A DNA stretch of 38,768 nt from a virus. The notes under the pieces were generated by a model. That model had not been told where the DNA came from. It made no database searches and saw only the letters and a list, made by a program, of their open reading frames with translations. The position numbers and the translations under genes are program-made. Positions 1-5,958 of the stretch are shown here, one piece after another; within the stretch, counting starts at the first letter, position 1; each line of letters opens with the position of its first letter. The stretch is taken from IMG/VR virus record IMGVR_UViG_3300004231_000008, positions 1-38,768 of that record; one strand, 5' to 3'.

Positions 1-135
1 ATCATGCGCAGGGCCATGACAAGGCACAATTGCGTCCATGAATATCGTGATTCTGGATGAATCACGTCTCCAGCGAGGATCGGCAGTTTTTCCAGAAACC
101 TACGCCAAAACCTACGCCGGAAAGAAAGGCCTCGC

Positions 136-357
136 ATGCGGGAGGAAGAGGTCTACAACTGGCGCATCCTCTGGATCGGCAAGTGGCACACCACCAGATT
201 CAAGTGCTCTGAGGCATTCATCCGCAAGACACACCCTGAGGCGATCCGCTTGGACAGCACGCGCGAGGTGCGCCAGATCCCCGAGACCGAAGCAGAGCGG
301 ATCCTGAAAGGCAGCTCAGGTGCGATCTTTGTCTGCAGGCCGAAGCTCGACCGGTAG
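136..357 (+). CDS. Small hypothetical phage protein
   Basis: This is a 73-residue ORF of ordinary composition. It is rich in W, R and E (for example YNWRILWIGKWHTTRF), and a PETEAE segment follows a predicted short beta/alpha region. It has no signal peptide or membrane segment. It converges on the leftward lysis operon, and a strong hairpin terminator follows at 371-418. It resembles short phage proteins carrying a W-R-x-x-W-x-x-x-T-T-R stretch, but I cannot name a family. The zinc-knuckle ORF on the other strand would overlap it, so at most one is translated over the shared bases. Function unknown. Confidence 0.45.
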   Translation: MREEEVYNWRILWIGKWHTTRFKCSEAFIRKTHPEAIRLDSTREVRQIPETEAERILKGSSGAIFVCRPKLDR

Positions 358-484
358 CCCACAAACGCAAAAAGCCCACCGGGCCACGCATCACTTGGAT
401 GGTGGCCCGGTGGGCTTTGTTGGGTTGCCACGGGCAATCCTTGGCCAGGTGATGGCCGGATCTCCCGCACAACGTGCAGATCAT
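218..484 (-). CDS. Putative zinc-knuckle small protein (C-terminus doubtful)
   Basis: The first 20 residues read MICTLCGRSGHHLAKDCPWQ, a CCHC-type knuckle (C-x2-C, then H-H, then C). Its ATG overlaps the stop of the preceding gene as ATGA, the coupling used throughout this operon, which supports translation. Phage-encoded CCHC mini-proteins of about 30-60 residues are common at late-operon ends. The frame has no stop before the terminator hairpin at 371-418 and runs on to 218 through low-complexity sequence antisense to another ORF, so only about the first 35-40 residues look like real protein. Possibly a stop was lost or the 3' end degraded. Role unknown; nucleic-acid binding is inferred only from the knuckle. 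Confidence 0.45.
   Translation of the reverse strand: MICTLCGRSGHHLAKDCPWQPNKAHRATIQVMRGPVGFLRLWATGRASACRQRSHLSCLSGSALLRSRGSGAPRACCPSGSPQGVSCG
371..418. terminator. Bidirectional intrinsic terminator closing the lysis operon
   Basis: There is a perfect 17-bp inverted repeat (371-387 with 402-418) around a 14-nt loop. The stem is GC-rich in the middle and its ends are AAA/TTT, so short T runs follow on either strand. It lies downstream of the rightward ORF at 136-357 and of the leftward late operon, where a shared terminator is expected. Confidence 0.75.
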
Positions 485-798
485 GGCGCGATATCGCCTG
501 CCACTATGTTTCCATGCCACCCACACCTTGCATCACAGCCGATGCTCGGGAGCAGCGTAGGAGCCTCCATATTTCCGTCCCAATGCCAGCGCTTTACTCC
601 GCGTGAATCAGCGTCAATATTCGGTCCAAGTGTCAGAGGCACAGCACAAATGCGCTTCTTGTCACCACGACACCAGAATTGAATGGTATCTATGCCCGTC
701 GCATTGAAACCACTACCGCCGGCAAGTGTGGTGTAGCCAAACTGATCACGAGCAATCGCATTCCCATTGAGACTGAAAGGGACCATCGACAGCTTCAT
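481..798 (-). CDS. DUF6527-like phage protein
   Basis: A 105-residue protein ending in a motif series typical of DUF6527-like phage proteins: FWCRGD, then WHWDGNMEAPTLLPSI, then CGWHGNIVAGD. The Cys and His residues (CDARCGWHG) suggest a small metal site. Its start overlaps the stop of the Rz gene as ATGA, and its stop overlaps the start of the zinc-knuckle ORF. It sits at the end of the lysis cassette, where such proteins are often found. The biochemical role of the family is not known to me; the assignment rests on motif resemblance. Confidence 0.7.
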   Translation of the reverse strand: MKLSMVPFSLNGNAIARDQFGYTTLAGGSGFNATGIDTIQFWCRGDKKRICAVPLTLGPNIDADSRGVKRWHWDGNMEAPTLLPSIGCDARCGWHGNIVAGDIAP

Positions 799-1319
799 TG
801 CCTCAGCTCACAAACCAGCTTCGGGTTGTGCACATACGCGTGCAGCACCCCGTAATCTATGGCGAGGCTTTGGGCGTCGGCGGCGAGCTGCCAAAGATCG
901 TCGCTAATCTGTCGGGGAAGCTGTACGACGGCGGGGCCTGCGTCAGGGGCGGCTCCAGGCGCTGGGCTTTCGGCGCCTCCACCACTACGCCCACATCCAG
1001 CGGCTTGCGGGTTGGTGATGAAGCGCAGGCCTGGACCAGCACGGCGAGCGCGCAGATCAGCAGCATTCTTGGATTGAAGGTCTTCACGGTTTTTCTCCAG
1101 TTCGGATTTGAGGTTGGCCAGCTCGGCCAGTGCGGTGAGCTTTTCTTGGGTCAGGGTGGCCAGCTTGGCAGCGGCCTCGCTTTTCTGCTGACCCATGACG
1201 GCAGCAACCTCGGCCGCGCGGCGGTCGTAGCCCAGGCCCTCGATGTATTGCTCACCGTAAAACAGCGCGGCCAGCAGCGCCAGGACGGCGGCGATCTTGA
1301 TCAGGATGTCGGCGATCAT
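795..1319 (-). CDS. Rz: Rz-type inner-membrane spanin
   Basis: A 174-residue protein with one N-terminal membrane segment (about residues 3-22, MIADILIKIAAVLALLAALF). A long charged, Ala-rich coiled coil follows (about 35-95), then a Pro/Ala-rich stretch and a C-terminal domain, as in i-spanins. In Gram-negative phages Rz pairs with the lipoprotein Rz1 to fuse inner and outer membranes at lysis. The decisive support is a second lipoprotein-encoding frame nested inside it. A GTG start 12 nt upstream is possible, but the ATG at 1319 overlaps the preceding stop as ATGA and is preferred. Confidence 0.85.
   Translation of the reverse strand: MIADILIKIAAVLALLAALFYGEQYIEGLGYDRRAAEVAAVMGQQKSEAAAKLATLTQEKLTALAELANLKSELEKNREDLQSKNAADLRARRAGPGLRFITNPQAAGCGRSGGGAESPAPGAAPDAGPAVVQLPRQISDDLWQLAADAQSLAIDYGVLHAYVHNPKLVCELRQ
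857..1087 (-). CDS. Rz1: Rz1-type outer-membrane spanin lipoprotein nested in Rz
   Basis: A 76-residue frame lying entirely inside Rz. It starts at GTG with an upstream GGAG. The N-terminus is a lipoprotein signal: Lys2 and Arg7, a hydrophobic core MLLICALAVLVQA, then Cys21 in a VQAC lipobox. The mature part is Pro-rich, as o-spanins are. Known biology: the acylated protein sits in the outer membrane and binds the Rz C-terminus across the periplasm. An ATG at codon 8 would still leave a lipobox but would remove the positive residues, so the GTG is preferred. Confidence 0.85.
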   Translation of the reverse strand: MKTFNPRMLLICALAVLVQACASSPTRKPLDVGVVVEAPKAQRLEPPLTQAPPSYSFPDRLATIFGSSPPTPKASP

Positions 1320-1606
1320 GCTTTCACCCACTTTCCGCCAGTGATAAACCCATGGTCTCCACAGGCACGGCAGGCCAAAGATGGAGATAGCGTCACCGGG
1401 TTGTCGGTCACTAGCTCCCAGCTATCGTTAGGGAGTCCACTTTTGAACTCTGCCACCCACGCATGGCCTCGGAATGGAATGGCGCTTTCACAAAGTAAGC
1501 CCGCAGGCGTCTTGTGTGTAACGATGGCACCCGCCCGGTCGTCGCCTTTGTAGCTGGTGAACTCGATGGTGTGGTCGTCACCCAGATCAATCACGAATTC
1601 AGTCAT
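1316..1606 (-). CDS. Hypothetical phage protein with C-terminal Cys/His motif
   Basis: A 96-residue protein with a beta-rich N-terminal half and a conserved-looking tail, CRACGDHGFITGGKWVKA. The C-x2-C-x2-H arrangement with HGFI and a terminal KWV resembles short phage proteins found beside endolysins. It has no signal peptide or membrane span. It is coupled on both sides: its start overlaps the endolysin stop by 4 nt, and its stop overlaps the Rz start. Function unknown; a small metal-binding fold is inferred. Confidence 0.65.
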   Translation of the reverse strand: MTEFVIDLGDDHTIEFTSYKGDDRAGAIVTHKTPAGLLCESAIPFRGHAWVAEFKSGLPNDSWELVTDNPVTLSPSLACRACGDHGFITGGKWVKA

Positions 1607-2178
1607 ACCAGCACCCTCCGTGCAGCCTTGTACAGCCGGGTCCGGTCTTCCCAGCCGTTGCTGTCCCCATCGGCCGCCGTCTTGCGCCCCCGGTTGATGA
1701 TGTCGCAGTAGCCGTCAAAGTCGTCGATGTCGGCGAAGCGCTGGCAATCCCGCATGGCGATGTAGTCCCCTGCAGCCAGCGCGGCCCACTGGGGCAAGGC
1801 CAGCGCGTCGGGATCTGCCTCGAAGTCAGGCACCTCCATATCCGGGAAGCGCGCACGCAGCCGATCGCGCACCGCGGCGTGGTTAAAGCGTCCCGTGGTC
1901 TGCAGCATGCCGTGGCCACAGAACCGGCGCCCGTCGCCGGGCTGGGTGTTGCCGAGGTCGGCCCGGCCCTCGTAGCGCTTCTGCGCATCGGTCGGGCCCC
2001 ATATCTCGGTCAGGAAATGCAGGCCGCCGGTCTCATGGCCGACGTTGGCCAGGAACATGGCCTGCCGGATAGGCGTGTCGATGTCAAACAGCTTCATGGC
2101 CGTGGTCAGGGACTCGGCGCAGCGCTCGGCGCGATCAGGTCTTGCGCCGGTGCAGAGGGCGATCAGTTCTGGGTTCAC
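1603..2178 (-). CDS. Glycoside hydrolase family 19 endolysin
   Basis: A 191-residue chitinase-class lysozyme that cleaves the glycan backbone of peptidoglycan. The GH19 catalytic region is visible at residues 40-52 (QAMFLANVGHETGG, probable catalytic Glu49). A glycine-rich segment (RRFCGHGMLQTTGRFNH) and a C-terminal INRGRK stretch follow, as in phage GH19 lysins. It begins at GTG with an AGGAGA ribosome site. There is no signal peptide or SAR segment, so release should depend on the holin candidates just upstream. Its length matches phage GH19 endolysins. Confidence 0.9.
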   Translation of the reverse strand: MNPELIALCTGARPDRAERCAESLTTAMKLFDIDTPIRQAMFLANVGHETGGLHFLTEIWGPTDAQKRYEGRADLGNTQPGDGRRFCGHGMLQTTGRFNHAAVRDRLRARFPDMEVPDFEADPDALALPQWAALAAGDYIAMRDCQRFADIDDFDGYCDIINRGRKTAADGDSNGWEDRTRLYKAARRVLV

Positions 2179-2483
2179 GAGGCATCTCCTACCCGGCGCT
2201 TGGGCCGATGAATATCTTTGACGAATTGCGTCGGCACGCCGTGGCGCCAGTGCTGGGCCATGACGATCTGCATGAACACGATGGCGCCCACGATCAGCAG
2301 CGTCACCCAGTCAGGCAACCAGCCATAAGCCGGTGCGGCCATGCCGGCCAGGGCGGCCGTGCCCACTGCCAGCAGGGCCAGGCGCACGTCGAGCTTGGTG
2401 GTCTTGTCGGCCCGCACGGACCGACAGAACACCGACCACAGCAGGGCCAGGCACAGCCCTTCCCAGGTGAGCAGCGTGTTCAT
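2175..2483 (-). CDS. Small membrane protein, holin candidate
   Basis: The real start is the ATG at 2483, overlapping the upstream stop as ATGA, which gives 102 residues; the frame extends further upstream but as low-complexity sequence. There are about three membrane segments: residues 7-17, 31-49 (LALLAVGTAALAGMAAPAYG) and 51-68 (WVTLLIVGAIVFMQIVMA). A basic C-terminal tail follows. Size, topology and position directly ahead of the endolysin suit a class I-type holin or a holin partner. No family signature is certain. Confidence 0.7.
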   Translation of the reverse strand: MNTLLTWEGLCLALLWSVFCRSVRADKTTKLDVRLALLAVGTAALAGMAAPAYGWLPDWVTLLIVGAIVFMQIVMAQHWRHGVPTQFVKDIHRPKRRVGDAS

Positions 2484-2881
2484 TCCTTGCCTCCTGTCTC
2501 GGGCTTGGTGGCGCCACCGGTGCTGATCACCAGGCGGATGCGATCTCGCACCGCGTCGATGATGTCTTGCCAGCGGTTGCCCAGCATGCCGATCACCAGC
2601 GACACGACGCCATACAGCTCGGTTACCGGAATCTTGAAATACGCGCCCAGCAGCGCGGCAATCAGCGCCGTGAGCAGCACCGCCGTCAAGATGCATCGCA
2701 GCATCAACAAGGCGCCCTGCGTGCGCGTGGTCAGCGTGGTGTTGGACAGCGCCCACAGCCCGCCCGAGACACTGCCCAGCATGATGACCAGGTAAGGACC
2801 GGCAAGCGGCCCCGCTACGGCCGTTGCCACGGTGACCAGCGACACGCCAGCGGCGGCAGTTTGGATGATGGGTTCAGCCAT
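2480..2881 (-). CDS. Membrane protein, second holin/antiholin candidate
   Basis: A 133-residue protein with hydrophobic segments at about 10-48 (VSLVTVATAVAGPLAGPYLV, then IMLGSVSGGLWAL) and 58-80 (LMLRCILTAVLLTALIAALL), plus a weaker one at about 88-98. A charged tail with WQDIIDAVRDRIR follows. It is coupled by 4 nt to the next membrane protein and then to the GH19 endolysin. Holin/antiholin pairs in tandem before an endolysin are usual in phages of this type. Which of the two forms the lesion cannot be told from sequence. Confidence 0.65.
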   Translation of the reverse strand: MAEPIIQTAAAGVSLVTVATAVAGPLAGPYLVIMLGSVSGGLWALSNTTLTTRTQGALLMLRCILTAVLLTALIAALLGAYFKIPVTELYGVVSLVIGMLGNRWQDIIDAVRDRIRLVISTGGATKPETGGKE

Positions 2882-2905
2882 TGGTATTGTTCTTCCTGGT
2901 AGTTT

Positions 2906-3268
2906 TCAAATGTGATCGCCGTCTGGGTCGTAGGGGTTGAGCAGCGGCACAAACCAGTCCGCAACCGCAAGCCGCCTGCCCGATCCGGTCTTACGAGTGC
3001 GCTTGAGCCGGTCGGTCACCAGCAGCTCGCGGTTCTGCCACTGCGGCCACTCCCACAGCAGGATGCTGAAAAGCAAGGTGTTGCAGTAGAAATCCACCAC
3101 ATAGCCGACCCACAGCCACGGGTAACCCCAAATTGCCGCACGAATGGTCAGCGTGCCCGCAGCCTTGGCCCGCTTGAGGTTCATGACTGCCAGGTACAGC
3201 AGCCACAGCACGGGCAGCGAGAGGGGGATGCTCAGCAGGAAGCAGATGATGAAGGTGATGGTGGTCAT
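2906..3268 (-). CDS. Phage membrane protein of unknown function
   Basis: A 120-residue protein with a strongly hydrophobic N-terminus (about 3-28, TITFIICFLLSIPLSLPVLW and onward). A second membrane segment lies at about 50-72 (PWLWVGYVVDFYCNTLLFSI). The cytoplasmic-type tail carries TDRLKRTRKTGSGRR and ends in LLNPYDPDGDHI. A similar tail, ending in a Pro-Asp-Pro-x-Gly-x-His-type motif, is common in small phage membrane proteins between tail fibre and lysis genes. It overlaps the preceding gene by 4 nt. A role in lysis or superinfection is possible but unproven. Confidence 0.7.
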   Translation of the reverse strand: MTTITFIICFLLSIPLSLPVLWLLYLAVMNLKRAKAAGTLTIRAAIWGYPWLWVGYVVDFYCNTLLFSILLWEWPQWQNRELLVTDRLKRTRKTGSGRRLAVADWFVPLLNPYDPDGDHI

Positions 3269-3666
3269 GCCAGGATTTCCGCTGCGCGCCCTGCCGCCAG
3301 CAATCCAACGGCTTCCAGCGCATGCACGCCAGCAGCCGTGTCGAGGTCATCCAGGTGAACCACGTCGGTGACCGCGTTCATCAGTTCGATGTAGTCGTTC
3401 ACCACCGGGTTTGTCGCACCAGCGGCGCGGATCGCGATGCGCTCGGCCTGCGTCATGCGCTTGAGGTAGGCGACTTTTCTCAGGACGCGAACGGGTGGTG
3501 CGGTGGGTGCGGTGAACACGCCGGTCGCCTCGTCGTGGCGCTTATGCAGGGTTGTGCCGAATTGCTCCTCCGTGATTTCAATCATGTGTTCAGCCTCAAT
3601 TGGGCTGTGTGTCATCGTTTCTGCGACAACGATGCGGGTTGCTATGTTGATTTGTGCGTAGAACAT
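3265..3666 (-). CDS. Hypothetical tail-region protein
   Basis: A 133-residue soluble protein. The first half looks beta-rich (MFYAQINIATRIVVAETMTH), with a Pro-rich linker at about 51-60. The second half is helical and Ala-rich (RKVAYLKRMTQAERIAIRAA). The arrangement, a small domain after the fibre genes with a helical C-terminal part, is like short tail-fibre-associated or assembly proteins in many siphophages. It is coupled to the membrane gene downstream. I do not recognise a named family. Confidence 0.6.
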   Translation of the reverse strand: MFYAQINIATRIVVAETMTHSPIEAEHMIEITEEQFGTTLHKRHDEATGVFTAPTAPPVRVLRKVAYLKRMTQAERIAIRAAGATNPVVNDYIELMNAVTDVVHLDDLDTAAGVHALEAVGLLAAGRAAEILA

Positions 3667-3668
3667 GA

Positions 3669-4091
3669 TTAATACCTCTCCACCACTTCGTAATTGATAA
3701 TTCCACCGCCCGTGTAACCTCCGCCACCGTTTACCGCCAACGTAGTTGAATTGCTCAGGTAGCCGCCAATCACCGCCTGGACAATCCCACTGTTATCTTT
3801 TCCGAATCCAACGCAATATGTTTGGCACTTCGCGATGTTCACAGCAGAAATGGTGATTGCCGTCACCGTCGGGGACGCGGTACCACGCTGAACACTCTTC
3901 ACTGCCCGGTCCCCCGTCGGCTGCCAGTTGGTCGGGTCGCTGGCCGGGTCGGTCGTGCCGCCGCCGGCGCTCTTGCGCATGTAGTACTGGAAGTCGCTGG
4001 GAGACGCGACAACCTTGGTAGCTGGATACGTGGTGCCACTGACCCAGAACTTGGGCGTGGCGCCCCCCAGAAAATCGCTTGCTGCGCTCAT
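3669..4091 (-). CDS. Tail-tip/fibre protein with W-x-SGTTY carbohydrate-binding-like module
   Basis: A 140-residue protein. Residues about 15-60 form a module beginning FWVSGTTYPATKVVASPSDF and ending in GGTTDPASDPTNWQPTG, which recurs in the two preceding ORFs. The C-terminal half is Gly/Thr-rich and beta-like (NGGGGYTGGGIINYEVVERY). The module resembles small chitin-binding-type (CBM5/12-like) beta folds by its aromatic spacing; this is inference. The position at the distal tail end suggests receptor or polysaccharide contact. It overlaps the preceding gene by 4 nt. Confidence 0.65.
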   Translation of the reverse strand: MSAASDFLGGATPKFWVSGTTYPATKVVASPSDFQYYMRKSAGGGTTDPASDPTNWQPTGDRAVKSVQRGTASPTVTAITISAVNIAKCQTYCVGFGKDNSGIVQAVIGGYLSNSTTLAVNGGGGYTGGGIINYEVVERY

Positions 4092-4759
4092 TGCGAAACC
4101 CTCCAGGTGGATGTTGAATATTTGGCGATCAGGTGGTGGGTATCCAGGTCCATGTCTTCGGCCAACGCCTCGATGGTGCTGCCGTTGCGGGCAAGCACGT
4201 TGGTGTAGCCGTTAGACGAGGTGACCTCCACCGCGTTGTTGTTGCCCGGTGTGGCGGGCAGGCTCAGAGTGCACACGCCTGCATAGATGATTTCGTAGTG
4301 GAGGCCGGCCACGGCGGTATAAGTGGCGGCGTTGACCTGCACGATGGGGCGGTTGAGGTCGATCAGTCCATAGTTGGTCGGGTCAAGACTCGGATCAGTT
4401 GTGCCTCCGGTGCTGGTGGTCAGCTTGCGGTACAGGCGGCCATTGGCGGGCGATGAAACCACGGTGTATTGCGCCACGGTGGAGCCACTGACCCACGGCG
4501 CGGCGCCGGCATAACCTGCGGCCAGGGCGGTGTTGGCAGCCGTAGACACCGCGTCGGCTGCGGTGAGCAATGCATTGGCATGAGCTGCCTGCGCGTTTGC
4601 GTAGACGTTGGCCTTCAGAAGGTTCTCGTCCGTCTGGAATTGTGGGAGCTGGCCTAAAAAGGCGTCTCCGTTGGCATCAAAATTCGCAGGGTTGGCAGTG
4701 CTCGGCGGTGTGCCGAGCGCCGGCCCGTCTGCTGGGGGTGCGACTGCTGGGGTTGGCAT
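4088..4759 (-). CDS. Tail fibre/receptor-binding-type protein
   Basis: A 223-residue protein. A Pro/Ala-rich N-terminus is followed by an Ala-rich helical stretch (about 45-85, ANAQAAHANALLTAADAVST), typical of fibre shafts or trimer stalks. One copy of the W-x-SG module follows (PWVSGSTVAQYTVVSSPANG to TDPSLDPTN), then a beta-rich C-terminal head. The head ends in TWRVSQ and contains NGYTNVLARNGSTIE, a pattern seen in phage fibre tips. It is coupled by 1-4 nt to the genes on both sides. It is likely part of the tail-tip adhesion complex; the target molecule is unknown. Confidence 0.65.
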   Translation of the reverse strand: MPTPAVAPPADGPALGTPPSTANPANFDANGDAFLGQLPQFQTDENLLKANVYANAQAAHANALLTAADAVSTAANTALAAGYAGAAPWVSGSTVAQYTVVSSPANGRLYRKLTTSTGGTTDPSLDPTNYGLIDLNRPIVQVNAATYTAVAGLHYEIIYAGVCTLSLPATPGNNNAVEVTSSNGYTNVLARNGSTIEALAEDMDLDTHHLIAKYSTSTWRVSQ

Positions 4760-5958
4760 CAGATTTCCTCAAGTTGAAGGGATACGTTTGCGGATGGATG
4801 GCGTTTGGCGTTGATCGTGAAAATCCTCCAAATGCCGGGGATCAAGAAGGCGTCGAACCAGTTACTACCGATCTGGTCATCCAGGGCGCTCCACAGCGCG
4901 ACCTTGGCGTTGGTGTCCACCCGAAGATCACGCAGCCTGTTGACCATGTCCGCCGTGGCGCGCAGGGTCAGGTTGGCCTTGGGCACCGTGGGGCGCGGCA
5001 CCAGGGTGGCGATGCTGCCGTCGATGTCGCGCTCAATCTCGCTGAAATTCAGCACGTCGCTCTCGGCGTCTTCGGTGGCCATGCCCATGTCTACCGCGCG
5101 GCCCAGGAAGACGCGGCCGCACTTGACGGTGGAGCCCGTGATAGTGATGGTGAGCGTGGCGCCCGACACCGGAGGGATATCGAACGCAATCAGGGCCGGC
5201 CGGTAGCGGAACGCGCCGAAGAAGTAATCGGTCCAGGTGAGGGTGTTGCGTAGCAGGCAGCTGATGGTCTTGTCGTAGTAGACCGTTGCGCCCACCGCCA
5301 GATGCAGGTTCACGCTGCTGCCGTACAGACCTGTGAGGCCAATAGCGTCAATGCGCGACGGCAAGGTGAGCACGTTTACCAGCGGGCTGGGTGCCACTGA
5401 TTGCTGACTGCTCTTCAGGTCGTGCATAGCCCACTTGCGGGTGGCGCCGGTGTCTTTCCAGTTCAGTGGATCCAGCTCGGGCACGATGGTGCCCGCGCCG
5501 GCAGAGATCCGCGTGAATTTGCGGTGCACGCCGGTGCGGATGACTTCATCTGCCGAAAGGTACGCGGTGCCGCTGATCCACACCCGCTCGTACGGGCCCA
5601 GATCCAGCCACTGCTCGGGGTTCAGCTCGGGCGACAGGGTGCGCAGATCCGTCCAATTGGTGGGGTCTGCAGAGGGATCTGTGGCCCCTGCGCCGGCAAC
5701 GATGCGCTTGTACTCGAATCCGTTGGCCGCGCTCTTGCGGATGTCACCAATGATGTAGGTGGTGCCGGTGACCCACAGTGGGTAGACCGCCATGGTGATG
5801 CGGCTGTATTCGTGGAACACGGTGCCGTCCACACGGCGGATATCGCCAACCGCATAGACGGTGCCGCTGACCCACAAGGCGGATGGCGCCACCGGCTCGG
5901 CCAGGGTGCTGCTGGTGAGTATTGCATCGGTGACAGTGATGGGGGGAATGCATTTCAT
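4759..5958 (-). CDS. Large tail-tip protein with three repeated W-x-SGT modules
   Basis: The ATG at 5958 overlaps the tape-measure stop as ATGA and gives 399 residues; the open frame upstream of it is antisense-like low complexity. Three W-x-S/T-G-T-x-Y modules occupy about residues 28-170 (LWVSGTVYAVGDIRR, LWVTGTTYIIGDIRKS, VWISGTAYLSADEVIR). They are followed by a beta-sandwich-like region and a C-terminal region (DVLNFSEIERDIDGSIATL). That last part resembles distal-tail or tail-adaptor proteins located right after tape-measure genes. Expected role: tail tip assembly and host-surface contact. Confidence 0.7.
   Translation of the reverse strand: MKCIPPITVTDAILTSSTLAEPVAPSALWVSGTVYAVGDIRRVDGTVFHEYSRITMAVYPLWVTGTTYIIGDIRKSAANGFEYKRIVAGAGATDPSADPTNWTDLRTLSPELNPEQWLDLGPYERVWISGTAYLSADEVIRTGVHRKFTRISAGAGTIVPELDPLNWKDTGATRKWAMHDLKSSQQSVAPSPLVNVLTLPSRIDAIGLTGLYGSSVNLHLAVGATVYYDKTISCLLRNTLTWTDYFFGAFRYRPALIAFDIPPVSGATLTITITGSTVKCGRVFLGRAVDMGMATEDAESDVLNFSEIERDIDGSIATLVPRPTVPKANLTLRATADMVNRLRDLRVDTNAKVALWSALDDQIGSNWFDAFLIPGIWRIFTINAKRHPSANVSLQLEEI

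Noticed and set aside
1-135. Possible attachment site or prophage left end
   Set aside because: No integrase, tRNA or direct repeat to a distant end could be recognised. A short ACCTACGCC duplication near 99-119 is too small to call.
38-307. 89-residue rightward ORF at the window start
   Set aside because: The second half is Arg/Ser-rich out-of-frame sequence of the better ORF at 136-357. Only the first few residues look protein-like.
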